From: Phocaeicola_A sp964514145
GTDB taxonomy: Bacteria > Bacteroidota > Bacteroidia > Bacteroidales > Bacteroidaceae
NCBI GenBank assembly: GCA_964514145.1
Contig: CAZEPM010000016.1
Location: 1 to 24,899 of the forward strand
Length of the DNA: 24,899 nt
Direction: 5' to 3'
Under the pieces are notes generated by a model. That model was not told the DNA's origin. It saw only the letters and a list, made by a program, of their open reading frames with translations, and ran no database searches. Shown piece after piece: positions 16,500-23,964 of the stretch. Position numbers and translations under genes: made by a program. Position 1 is the first letter of the stretch. Every line of letters starts with the position of its first letter.

Positions 16500-17777
16500 T
16501 CATTCTCTAAAAAGGTGCCTTATTCTGTTAAAGAAGTCAAAAAGCTCTTCTGAGGTCAGGCGCTTCCAATCAACCTCAGTTATTAGTTCTTTAGCTATAT
16601 CATCATGTGTATGCTCAAGCGCATACCTAATCATATTGGCTATCAAATTAGGAGAATATGGACTGCTCTTTTTTGGCGCTAGCGGCAAAGGTGGAATAGG
16701 ATTCCCACATAGCATTTGCCCATATATTGCGGCACCAATCGCTACAGCATTATCAGGCTCGAGTAATTCCACTTTGCCCGGGAAACGATTTTCCATTAGT
16801 TGACGAATCATTGGCATTTGAGTTGCCCCACCGACCAAAATAACAGAATCTATTTTGATGTTATTAGCATTCTCTAACGCTCGCTCAACAAATTTCAGTG
16901 TGCTTTCTGCTAGATCAATGGTAATGTTTTCAAAGTCTTTTCTGCTGATAGTAATGCTAGTCATGACCCCATTAATAATGGCCTTAACTTTTGTCTTTTC
17001 AGCGCTGCTGAGTTTTTTCTTTGCCATATCAGCTTTCAGTCGAAGCGTTTGAAGAGCGGCAGTATCAATTTCATCAGGAGTCAATCCATTCTCGTCGCAA
17101 CAAGCTTGAAGAATAAAATCATATAATCTATTTCCCCAATCTTCACCACCTAATGTGTCGCTACCATCGATAGAAAGAATCCGAAGTGAGGGAACAAGGC
17201 CATCGTTCTCTGTTTCTACTGATGTTTTCACGATAGAAATATCAAGCGAAATACTTCCGAGGTCATATACTAGAATGTTTTTATCTCCAACATCTCGATT
17301 ATATAGATAGGTTAGAGTGGCGGCAGTTGGCTCTGTGAGCACCCCTACTAAATTGAGTCCAGCAATTTCTACGGAATTCTTGAGATCATTTTTTTCTTGT
17401 AAACCAAAGTAGGCAGGCATTGTCACAACAACATTGTTTACAAATTCACCCTGTTCCTCAGCCATTTGCTGAAGCCGTTTTAGAACCATTGCACAGATTT
17501 CAACCGGAGTAAAGGTACGGCCATCAAATTTATAGGTTCCAGCACTCGGCTTACCAAGATAACGCTTAATAAATCGGACCACTCGGTCACCATCTGTTTC
17601 AACCATGTCTTTGGCACAACTACCAATAACTACATTGTCGGCATTCTCAAAAAACACTACAGCCTCAAGAACATCACTAGCATCTGCCAAATTACGGATC
17701 ACCACAGGTTTTCCATTGCGATCTATGGTTGCAATACAGGCTTTTGAATAACCAAAATCAATTCCATAAATAGACAT
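16500..17777 (-). CDS. Degenerate Hsp70 paralogue (likely pseudo-ATPase)
   Basis: 425 residues, closely similar along residues 1-355 to the neighbouring 557-residue Hsp70 (shared NAD/ADASD, SADNVVIG-like, KDMVETDG, TPVEI, PAYFGL segments), so a tandem duplication. The two phosphate-binding motifs have been lost: DLGTTYS has become DFGYSKA (7-13) and DLGGGT has become DLGSIS (172-177). The GGST-type adenosine motif is GGAT. K71 is kept. There is no substrate-binding domain; residues 356-425 are a new, Pro-rich then helical tail. The frame is intact and has its own RBS (GGGAGGAAA), so it is likely expressed as a non-hydrolysing Hsp70-like regulator or decoy rather than a chaperone. Confidence 0.8.
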   Translation of the reverse strand: MSIYGIDFGYSKACIATIDRNGKPVVIRNLADASDVLEAVVFFENADNVVIGSCAKDMVETDGDRVVRFIKRYLGKPSAGTYKFDGRTFTPVEICAMVLKRLQQMAEEQGEFVNNVVVTMPAYFGLQEKNDLKNSVEIAGLNLVGVLTEPTAATLTYLYNRDVGDKNILVYDLGSISLDISIVKTSVETENDGLVPSLRILSIDGSDTLGGEDWGNRLYDFILQACCDENGLTPDEIDTAALQTLRLKADMAKKKLSSAEKTKVKAIINGVMTSITISRKDFENITIDLAESTLKFVERALENANNIKIDSVILVGGATQMPMIRQLMENRFPGKVELLEPDNAVAIGAAIYGQMLCGNPIPPLPLAPKKSSPYSPNLIANMIRYALEHTHDDIAKELITEVDWKRLTSEELFDFFNRIRHLFRE

Positions 17778-17791
17778 AGTGTTTCCTCCCG

Positions 17792-17839
17792 TATGAAAGA
17801 AGTGCGCCCTGCGCTCGTGCTGGGCGCACTTCTTTCATA
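17792..17839 (-). repeat. Perfect 18-bp stem hairpin between the two Hsp70 paralogues
   Basis: An exact inverted repeat: 17792-17809 pairs with 17822-17839 over 18 bp with a 12-base loop. In the minus-strand transcript it follows the stop codon of the intact Hsp70 by 8 bases and precedes the RBS of the degenerate paralogue, with no T-run after the stem, so it is not an ordinary terminator for this operon. A T-rich tract lies on the plus-strand side instead. It is likely an mRNA stabiliser or processing element that sets different levels for genes on either side. Confidence 0.75.
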
Positions 17840-17847
17840 ATTTTATT

Positions 17848-19521
17848 TTATTCAGCAGAAACACTGATCTGATTTACTGCGCTTGTAGTAGCATCAACAT
17901 CAGATTCCATACGCAGGGTGGTTTCAACCAATTCGCCAGTAGAAAGGTTTACTGCTTTTACATAGACACCAATGGCATCTACTTGGAAAGTAACTTCAAT
18001 AGGCGAACCCTTCTTTGTGTTAGGAGGAAGCAACATTTCCAAAACACCAAGCAATTTGACATTATGGGCTGGATCTGTAGGCTGCTCATCACCGTAATTG
18101 TCAACACAAGGAGTCAAAGATTCTTCCATACACATATTTTCAAATGCACGGAGGACAATCTTTTCCATATTGTCAGCTGCGGTATAGTATGTCTTTACAC
18201 AAGTAGCCGGCATAATTTCCCCCATCTTGATAATGTTATCAATGATGTATTCGCCGCTTTCGTTAAGTACACCAGGACCAAAGGAACGAGGAGTTTGATC
18301 TTCAATAGTGATTCCAGGTCCCATACCAATACCGCTACCAGCACCAGGAGCTTTTGTGCCGCCAGTGCTAGGCTTATCAGTTCCGTCGTCAGGGTGTTCA
18401 GGATTAACAGGGGCGATAGAAGTATCATTATCGGTTGTGGTTTCCTCAACAAGCATATTTGCGTAAATTGCAGCGCCCATGGCTACAGCTCTATCAGGCT
18501 CATGAATCTGTACTTTGCCAGGGAATCTTGCTTCTACAGCATTGCGGATCATGGGCATGTAGGTAGAACCGCCAACCAGAAGAACCATATCAATTTCAAC
18601 ATTACCGGCGTTCTGTAAGGTTTCTTCGACATAATTCATAGTCTGAGCCACCTTATCAGAGGTAAGATTTTCAAAGTTTTCTCTGTTAATTACAATAGTA
18701 GTCATAGCACCATTTACGTTGACTTTAACTTTGGCACTTTCGGCATTGCTGAGTTTCCTTTTAGTAGTTTCTACTCTGCTGCGGATCAGCTGACGAGTTT
18801 CGACTTCAATTTCATCAGGAGTCAAACCATTCTCATCACAGCAAGCCTGAAGGATGAAATCAAATAACTTGTCATCCCAGTCTTTGCCGCCGAGTTCATC
18901 GTTACCACCAGTCGCAACAACGGTAACTTTCTGAACCTCGTTGCCGTCAGCATTCATTACCAAAGCCATCTTAACAATGGTAACATCGAAAGTTCCGCCG
19001 CCAAGGTCGTAGACAAGGATTGTTCTTTCTTCCTGAAACTGACGAGCACAATAACTCAAAGCAGCAGCAGTAGGCTCGTTAATCAGGTTAAGAACATTCA
19101 TGCCAGCCATTTCACCTGCTTTCTTAGTGGCATTTCTTTCTTCCAGGCCAAAATATGCAGGGCAAGTGATAACAACATCATCAACAGAGCCGCCCTGTTC
19201 TTCAACCATTTGTTTTAGACGTTTCAGGATAAGAGTGCTAATTTCAACAGGTGTATAAGTCTTACCATCAAATTCGTAAGTTCTTGCATTTGGCTTGGCG
19301 ATTTCACGCTTAACAAACTGGACAACACGTTCTCCGTCTGTTTCGACCATATCTTTTGCACTATTGCCAATTACAACATTGTCTGCACTTTCAAAGAACA
19401 CAGCAGAAGCAAGCGTGTCGCTGGCATCCGCTTGATTACGGATTACTTCGGGATTACCGTTGCGATCCAGCGTTGCAATACAGGAATAAGTTGTTCCTAG
19501 GTCAATACCATATGTGCTCAT
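17848..19521 (-). CDS. Hsp70 chaperone (DnaK-like), lid-less
   Basis: A 557-residue Hsp70. All nucleotide-binding motifs are intact: DLGTTYS (7-13), K71, PAYFGLEERNATKKAGEMAG (121-140), NEPTAAA (148-154), DLGGGTFDV (172-180) and LLVGGSTYM (314-322). A Gly/Pro/Thr-rich linker occupies about 358-412, much longer than the conserved DVTPL-type linker of housekeeping DnaK. Residues about 415-545 form a beta substrate-binding-like domain. The alpha-helical lid is absent, making it some 50-80 residues shorter than housekeeping DnaK. It is preceded by a GrpE-like gene whose TAA overlaps its ATG (TAATG), as expected for a chaperone with its exchange factor. It is the active member of the tandem Hsp70 pair. 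Confidence 0.9.
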   Translation of the reverse strand: MSTYGIDLGTTYSCIATLDRNGNPEVIRNQADASDTLASAVFFESADNVVIGNSAKDMVETDGERVVQFVKREIAKPNARTYEFDGKTYTPVEISTLILKRLKQMVEEQGGSVDDVVITCPAYFGLEERNATKKAGEMAGMNVLNLINEPTAAALSYCARQFQEERTILVYDLGGGTFDVTIVKMALVMNADGNEVQKVTVVATGGNDELGGKDWDDKLFDFILQACCDENGLTPDEIEVETRQLIRSRVETTKRKLSNAESAKVKVNVNGAMTTIVINRENFENLTSDKVAQTMNYVEETLQNAGNVEIDMVLLVGGSTYMPMIRNAVEARFPGKVQIHEPDRAVAMGAAIYANMLVEETTTDNDTSIAPVNPEHPDDGTDKPSTGGTKAPGAGSGIGMGPGITIEDQTPRSFGPGVLNESGEYIIDNIIKMGEIMPATCVKTYYTAADNMEKIVLRAFENMCMEESLTPCVDNYGDEQPTDPAHNVKLLGVLEMLLPPNTKKGSPIEVTFQVDAIGVYVKAVNLSTGELVETTLRMESDVDATTSAVNQISVSAE

Positions 19522-20537
19522 TATTCATTTCCTCCTAAGCTATTTTGGGAATCAGATTCATCTACCAGTGTATCGGCTGCTTCTACAGCAACATCCTGTG
19601 TGGTTGGATTCAAATCTGGCATTGTTCCTTCAATATTCTCATCATTAGGTGTATCAGGAACATCCAAGGATGGATCAAAAACAAAAACATCTACAAATTC
19701 GGGATACAAAACGGAACGTCCGCGAACTACACCGGGCTTTCTGCTGGCTACAATTGTATTGTGTTTTTCTTGGTCGCTAGTAGGAATTTTCTCAATTATC
19801 TTACAGGTTCTAGTTTGTCGTAGCGAACCAATTTCACTTCTACAAACTTCTGCATCATAATCACTCAACATATCTTCGAGTTGCTCAAATAATGCATGAA
19901 GATTTTTACGTGAACGGTCAGTAATACTTTCATCGTTCAACAGTGTCTGATACTCAACATAGACAGATGCAATTTCTTTTAACAATGGGTTGAACTGTTC
20001 ACCGTTCATCTGTTCTTTCAGTGAGTCAAGATCTTTCTGCATTCCTTGTCGTACCTGAATCTGGAATGTTGCATTGTCTCTGAGTGTTTGTGTCAGTTGA
20101 CGATCATTCTTTTCCTGCTTTTCAATGACAGATTGAAGCAAGGTTAAAACTTTTTGCATGTCTCCATCACCTTCAGTTACTGACTGTGTGGCGATCGGCG
20201 TAATAAGCTTTTCAATGCTGACACGAGCAGAGTCAATTTTGGCAAAAACTGCACGGAAATCGATGTTTCTACCATCATTTACAGCTTGTCCTAAATCAAT
20301 GATATTTTGATTCAAGATTATTAATTGATTTTCAATAGACTTCAGCACATCGGGCTGCCCTGGTGTCACGTCCGGAGCTTTCGTTTGATTTGTTGCTCCA
20401 ACTTCAGGCGTCGGCGGCGTGTCAGAGCTAAAATTAGGAATATTTAATGGCCCAACAATAGGCTTTTCGGCTTCTTTTTGTGGTGCTTCGGCGGGAATGC
20501 CTGTCATATTTGATTTGAGTTGTTGGCTTAAAGGCAT
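19521..20537 (-). CDS. Diverged GrpE-like coiled-coil protein
   Basis: 338 residues. Residues 1-60 are Pro/Thr/Glu-rich and look disordered. Residues about 65-180 are coiled-coil forming (IENQLIILNQNI; LLQSVIEKQEKNDRQL; MQKDLDSLKEQM). Residues about 180-285 resemble the GrpE four-helix and beta-wing region: a helix FNPLLKEIASVYVEYQTLL, then a LEDML helix, and a beta end GVVRGRSVLYPEFVDVFVFD that parallels the GY-x-x-x-x-RVLRPA-x-V-x-V ending of GrpE. A variable acidic tail follows. The order GrpE-like then Hsp70 with TAATG overlap supports a nucleotide-exchange role on the Hsp70s of this block. The similarity is remote, so the call is moderate. Confidence 0.6.
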   Translation of the reverse strand: MPLSQQLKSNMTGIPAEAPQKEAEKPIVGPLNIPNFSSDTPPTPEVGATNQTKAPDVTPGQPDVLKSIENQLIILNQNIIDLGQAVNDGRNIDFRAVFAKIDSARVSIEKLITPIATQSVTEGDGDMQKVLTLLQSVIEKQEKNDRQLTQTLRDNATFQIQVRQGMQKDLDSLKEQMNGEQFNPLLKEIASVYVEYQTLLNDESITDRSRKNLHALFEQLEDMLSDYDAEVCRSEIGSLRQTRTCKIIEKIPTSDQEKHNTIVASRKPGVVRGRSVLYPEFVDVFVFDPSLDVPDTPNDENIEGTMPDLNPTTQDVAVEAADTLVDESDSQNSLGGNE

Positions 20538-20557
20538 TTCAATATCCTCCTTGTGTA

Positions 20558-22198
20558 TTATTGACTGACTACTGCTGGTGGAGTAATCAGGTCAGAAAGG
20601 TCTTTATCTGCAAGCGGAAGCATCCATTCAATAGCATCCATAATGCCCCAAGGTTCATATGGGGTTCCATCTGCCGAATGCCCTATCGCACTAACCGGAA
20701 AATAATGGAGGTTAGAAAACTGGGTTTCTAAATTATCAACAGTTGAAGCAAGCCCAATGTTAATTAAGAATTGACGGCATACACTGTCACGAGCGTTTTC
20801 ATATGTACCATACTGTTCTGTGTTGTTACGAAAAATGCTGTTAATCTTTGCTGGGCCGATTTCTCGTTTTACTTCCTTGATGTCAGCTTTTGCAATCAGA
20901 ATTGCAATAGGAATATTGCATCGAGAATTAGCTTTTGCGTGACCAGTTCGGATAAGGTAGTTAATAAAGTTGGTCGCGACATCTTCAACAGCCATATCGC
21001 TGAAAGCGGAAACATCTTCACCGGCATTGATTTTATTCATTCTCAAATCACCACTGCTGAAAGGATCAATTAAGAACAGTAATCCATCGCAGTAATGGAA
21101 CTGCTGTTGTTGAACCTCCGAATCAGCAGTGAAACCATCAAACATTTCGCCGGCAATATCATAAATTGAAAACTGTCTTTTAACCCCTAAGGAGCTATCA
21201 ATTATGATCGGATACATTTGAGAATTAAGTTGGGCTGTTGCCGGACAATCAGCACCACTATACCATTCTTCAAGTTCATCAAAATATGGTCTATATTGGT
21301 CAGCAATAGTGAGTTCCAGATTTTGATTATTTGATAATTTCTGCAGGTATTCATGAAAAAAAGCGGAGAGATAGACAGTTTTACCAGCTTTACTTCCACC
21401 AACTAACTGGAACACAATGGGACGAGCATCAGATGCGACAAGAGGAGAGCCGCAATCTGGACAATACGCATCCAATTTAGAACGACCGTTTAAAAAAGCA
21501 GACGGAATTTTCTTGCTGCATGAGCATTTGTGTTTCCAAATACCATAAGGGCCAGGAACTAATTTTTTATGCATTGCACCGCAATCTGGGCACATGAATG
21601 TAGGGATCAAGAAGCGACTGTGACATGTGGGGCAATCGGAACGAATTTTGTTTTTGAGCAGGTAAATTCTGTCGATAACCCATACCACAGTAAAAATCAT
21701 ATAAGTAAGGATCATGAAGACTGTCGTAATCGAACCATGGATAAGTCCTAGAATGGCACACAGAATCATACCGATTACATAAACGCAGATATAGCCGACA
21801 ACTGTATAGATAAAACCTCCTATAGCTTTAATTACGCCCCAAGTACCTGTGCTTGTACCTTTAAAGCTGCTGCCGGTTGCACTGATTTTTGCACCAGATG
21901 CAGCATTCAATTCAAAAGCATTCTTTATTGTTGCGAATAATTGTGCATATCCTGGTCCAAAAAAATAACTGCGACGTGCTGGCTCATCATCTTTTTCCCA
22001 TTCCCAATGTAGAAAATTCAAGTTATTTCGGATTGCAGAAAAATAATTTGCAACAGCTGAGAAAAAGCCAACTATAACTGCAATACCCGCTGTTACCGCT
22101 GCGGCTATTCCGCCTATAGCAACAACAGCCGGAATGACAACGTTGACTAGAATATATATTGCTAATACGATCAGAATTATATAAATAATGGCTGCCAT
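20558..22198 (-). CDS. Membrane-anchored zinc-ribbon GTPase (double-GTPase-family type)
   Basis: 546 residues. Two hydrophobic regions, about 4-50 and 124-176, give roughly four membrane segments. Zinc-ribbon cysteines follow: C189/C192 with C203/C206, C225/C227 and C246/C249. The C-terminal half is a TRAFAC-like GTPase: P-loop GGSKAGKT (267-274), DIAGE with switch-II D347-x-x-G350, LLFLIDPF (373-380), and AKAD (436-439) where N/T-K-x-D is usual, so base recognition may be weakened. The DO-GTPase layout matches the other GTPase of the block but with a membrane anchor in place of a free N terminus. As the first structural gene after the regulator it may be the membrane sensor. It lies 15 bases after the XRE gene. 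Confidence 0.8.
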   Translation of the reverse strand: MAAIIYIILIVLAIYILVNVVIPAVVAIGGIAAAVTAGIAVIVGFFSAVANYFSAIRNNLNFLHWEWEKDDEPARRSYFFGPGYAQLFATIKNAFELNAASGAKISATGSSFKGTSTGTWGVIKAIGGFIYTVVGYICVYVIGMILCAILGLIHGSITTVFMILTYMIFTVVWVIDRIYLLKNKIRSDCPTCHSRFLIPTFMCPDCGAMHKKLVPGPYGIWKHKCSCSKKIPSAFLNGRSKLDAYCPDCGSPLVASDARPIVFQLVGGSKAGKTVYLSAFFHEYLQKLSNNQNLELTIADQYRPYFDELEEWYSGADCPATAQLNSQMYPIIIDSSLGVKRQFSIYDIAGEMFDGFTADSEVQQQQFHYCDGLLFLIDPFSSGDLRMNKINAGEDVSAFSDMAVEDVATNFINYLIRTGHAKANSRCNIPIAILIAKADIKEVKREIGPAKINSIFRNNTEQYGTYENARDSVCRQFLINIGLASTVDNLETQFSNLHYFPVSAIGHSADGTPYEPWGIMDAIEWMLPLADKDLSDLITPPAVVSQ

Positions 22199-22213
22199 AA
22201 CTTCTACTCCTTT

Positions 22214-22510
22214 TTACGGTTGCTGAATGGCTAACACTTCATTAAGCAGCTCCAGTAGACTGCCATGAGCCTCCATCATTTGGCGTGTCTTTTCATTACT
22301 GGCAAATAAAGTTGTCAATGCAATACAAGTGTTCCATGTCATATTCCTACGCTTGCTCTCTATTGAGTTATACGTTTGACGTGAGACACCAATACGGTCA
22401 GCAACATCCTCTTGCGAAAGATTGAGCCTGGCTCTTAAAACGGGCAATTCATTGATAAGCTGAACCATACACAATGTTTTTCTTGCATCCATGATTGTAG
22501 GGTCTGTCAT
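22214..22510 (-). CDS. XRE-family (Cro/C1-type) transcriptional regulator
   Basis: 98 residues with a clear helix-turn-helix: ARLNLSQEDVADRIGVSRQTYNSIESKRR at about 27-55, with the short MTWNTCIALTTLF extension usual in this family. The C-terminal part is a dimerisation-like helix. The ATG at 22510 has AAGGAG (22519-22524) 8 bases upstream. It is the first gene behind the outward promoter of the invertible cassette and lies directly beside its left repeat. It is therefore the natural autoregulator, and the inverted repeats over that promoter (22581-22625) are its probable operator. No ligand domain is seen. Confidence 0.85.
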   Translation of the reverse strand: MTDPTIMDARKTLCMVQLINELPVLRARLNLSQEDVADRIGVSRQTYNSIESKRRNMTWNTCIALTTLFASNEKTRQMMEAHGSLLELLNEVLAIQQP

Positions 22511-22518
22511 ATAATTAT

Positions 22519-22524
22519 CTCCTT
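22519..22524 (-). promoter_or_regulatory. Ribosome binding site of the XRE gene
   Basis: AAGGAG on the minus strand, 8 bases before ATG. It sits immediately downstream of the left inverted repeat, so the leader RNA carries the repeat's own hairpin right before the RBS. Confidence 0.7.
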
Positions 22525-22527
22525 TCT

Positions 22528-22552
22528 TTCGTAGAGTACCTTACTCCACGAA
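22528..22552 (+). repeat. Left 25-bp inverted repeat (predicted inversion site, IRL)
   Basis: A 25-bp element, an exact reverse complement of 23917-23941. The element is itself nearly palindromic: 11-base arms (TTCGT-A-GAGTA against TACTC-C-ACGAA) with one mismatch and a central CCT. This is the form of a tyrosine-recombinase core site with two binding arms and a short crossover region. It lies between the outward promoter and the first gene of the minus-strand block. Confidence 0.85.
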
Positions 22553-22580
22553 CTGTCTCAGACTGCGCATTTTGCTCAAC

Positions 22581-22595
22581 GTAAAATAATTTTAC
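22581..22595. promoter_or_regulatory. 15-bp palindromic operator candidate
   Basis: GTAAAATAATTTTAC, a perfect palindrome with 7-base arms and one central base. It overlaps the -10 hexamer and the expected transcription start of the outward promoter. It is well placed for a repressor, most simply the XRE protein encoded by the first gene. Confidence 0.5.
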
Positions 22596-22617
22596 ATGTT
22601 GTATAATTTTTTGTCAA
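22589..22617 (-). promoter_or_regulatory. Outward sigma-A promoter driving the minus-strand block
   Basis: On the minus strand TTGACA (22617-22612) and TAAAAT (22594-22589) are separated by exactly 17 bases, with TG directly upstream of the -10. This is the strongest promoter match in the window. It lies inside the invertible cassette and points left, so the transcript starts near 22582, crosses the left repeat and enters the XRE gene at 22510. Inversion would move it to about 23852-23880 facing right, uncoupling it from the block. Confidence 0.75.
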
Positions 22618-22625
22618 CATGTAAA
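22591..22625. promoter_or_regulatory. 11-bp inverted repeat over the promoter (operator candidate)
   Basis: TTTACATGTTG (22591-22601) is matched exactly by CAACATGTAAA (22615-22625) with a 13-base spacer. The two arms cover the -35 and part of the -10 of the outward promoter, so a protein bound to both arms would block polymerase. Confidence 0.55.
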
Positions 22626-22675
22626 GCTCGATTTTGCTATTTTTGTGTCGAATTTTTCGATTTGCGCTACTCGTA

Positions 22676-22703
22676 TTTACCCATTTACCGTCAGCATTAT
22701 AGT
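22676..22703 (+). promoter_or_regulatory. Weak candidate promoter of the integrase gene
   Basis: TTTACC (22676-22681) and TATAGT (22698-22703) with a 16-base spacer, facing the integrase. The leader would be only about 16 bases, including GAGGAGGTG (22711-22719). Match quality is modest. Confidence 0.35.
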
Positions 22704-22725
22704 CATTAGTGAGGAGGTGTAAACC

Positions 22726-23865
22726 ATGCCAAGAAGAGGCGAAAATATCTATAAGCGAAAAGACGGCAGATGGGAAGGACGATATATTAAATCTCGTTCT
22801 GCAACCGGAAAGGCGATTTACGGGTATGTCTACGCACATACATATAAAGAGACAAAAGAGAAGTTAACTGCCCGAATTTCAGTACAGAACGAATCAACAG
22901 TCAAAATCTCCAGCCATGTCATGTGCGAGTTCTTCCAAACGATAGCGATGGACTGGTTTGATTCAACTAAAAGCCAGGTCAAAGAATCCACCAGCAATAA
23001 GTACTGGAACATCTTAAACTCCTATGTACTTCCTGCTTTTGGAGAGAAGGAACTGCAGGAGATAACATATGATTACATCAACGAAAGATGCAATCAGCTT
23101 CTTATAAGTGGCGGCCAAAAAGGACAAGGGCTTTCGCCAAAAACTGTCTCGGACATCTTGTCGTTGATACGCAGTATTCTCCAATACGCTTTACAACAGG
23201 GAAAAACTCTTTCCTGCGATGCGCGTTCTATTCATGTAAAGCGCCATATGAAGGAACTACGGGTCTTGAGCACAAGCGAACAGCAGAAGTTGTGTAAGTA
23301 TCTGAAATCTGATCTGAACTCCTATAATGTTGGCATATTATTATGCTTGTTCACTGGATTACGAGTAGGAGAAATCTGTGCCCTGCGGTGGGAGGATATT
23401 TCCATCTCAGACAAAATAATTTATGTACATCATACTATGCAGCGGATTCAAAACCACAACACTAAGGGACCAAAGACCCGAATTGTAATTACAGCACCCA
23501 AAAGCGCTTGTTCGATTCGAGTCATTCCCATACCAGACGGACTGATAGAGGTGCTGACTCTCTACCAAAAAACAACTTCTGGTTATTTTTTATCAAATAG
23601 CGATCAAAAATATGTAGAACCTCGTATTATGCAGAATCATTTTAAGAAGGTCTTAAAAGAATGCGCTGTAGCACCGGCTAATTATCATGCTCTTCGTCAC
23701 ACGTTTGCCACTCGATGCATCGAACTGGGATTCGATATAAAAAGTCTCAGCGAAATATTGGGCCATGCCAGTGTCAATATTACAATGAATCGATACGTCC
23801 ATCCATCATTGGAACTAAAGAAAGCAAACATGCAAAAGCTTTCTTCTCTATTAGCCGTCAAATAA
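22726..23865 (+). CDS. Tyrosine recombinase (Tn916-Int-like), predicted invertase
   Basis: 379 residues. An AP2-like arm-binding domain lies at about 1-50 (GENIYKRKDGRWEGRYI), a SAM-like core-binding domain at about 65-165, and the catalytic domain at 175-379. Active-site residues are R213 (GLRVGE), K259 (APKSA), H321 and R324 (HALRH), H347 (LGHAS) and Y357 (NRYVHP), so the enzyme looks complete. The start follows GAGGAGGTG. The gene lies alone between two perfect 25-bp inverted repeats. Inverted rather than direct sites would cause inversion, not excision, and no excisionase is seen. The likely function is therefore flipping its own cassette with the promoter it contains. An alternative is an integrative element whose partner site was captured in reverse. 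Confidence 0.9.
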   Translation: MPRRGENIYKRKDGRWEGRYIKSRSATGKAIYGYVYAHTYKETKEKLTARISVQNESTVKISSHVMCEFFQTIAMDWFDSTKSQVKESTSNKYWNILNSYVLPAFGEKELQEITYDYINERCNQLLISGGQKGQGLSPKTVSDILSLIRSILQYALQQGKTLSCDARSIHVKRHMKELRVLSTSEQQKLCKYLKSDLNSYNVGILLCLFTGLRVGEICALRWEDISISDKIIYVHHTMQRIQNHNTKGPKTRIVITAPKSACSIRVIPIPDGLIEVLTLYQKTTSGYFLSNSDQKYVEPRIMQNHFKKVLKECAVAPANYHALRHTFATRCIELGFDIKSLSEILGHASVNITMNRYVHPSLELKKANMQKLSSLLAVK

Positions 23866-23872
23866 GCCGTCA

Positions 23873-23918
23873 AGCACCGACTAAATCGCTGCATTCTCAG
23901 CCTTTAGCGGTGCTTTTT
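23873..23918 (+). terminator. Rho-independent terminator after the integrase
   Basis: AGCACCG (23873-23879) pairs with CGGTGCT (23908-23914). Inner pairs CTAAA/TTTAG and GCTG/CAGC lengthen the stem, and TTTTT follows directly. It begins 8 bases after the integrase stop and runs into the right inverted repeat. In the flipped cassette it would lie at about 22551-22596 and stop integrase transcription before the XRE gene. Confidence 0.8.
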
Positions 23919-23941
23919 CGTGGAGTAAGGTACTCTACGAA
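23917..23941 (-). repeat. Right 25-bp inverted repeat (predicted inversion site, IRR)
   Basis: Exact reverse complement of 22528-22552 across all 25 bases. It overlaps the T-run of the integrase terminator by two bases. Together the two repeats enclose 1414 bases, including themselves. Confidence 0.85.
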
Positions 23942-23964
23942 ATTTTTTTATTGAAATCGATTGT

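Noticed and set aside
16354..16803. 149-codon plus-strand frame covering the gap between Hsp70 genes
   Set aside because: It overlaps the 3' part of the degenerate Hsp70 and the reconstructed small minus-strand gene, and has no RBS or known motif.
17792..17839. Hairpin as a rho-independent terminator of the Hsp70 transcript
   Set aside because: The T-run lies on the plus-strand side; in the minus-strand transcript the stem is followed by a ribosome site, not by U residues.
22528..23941. Inverted repeats read as attL/attR of an integrated mobile element
   Set aside because: Attachment sites of an integrated element are direct repeats; these are inverted and enclose only the integrase and a promoter, with no excisionase or cargo.
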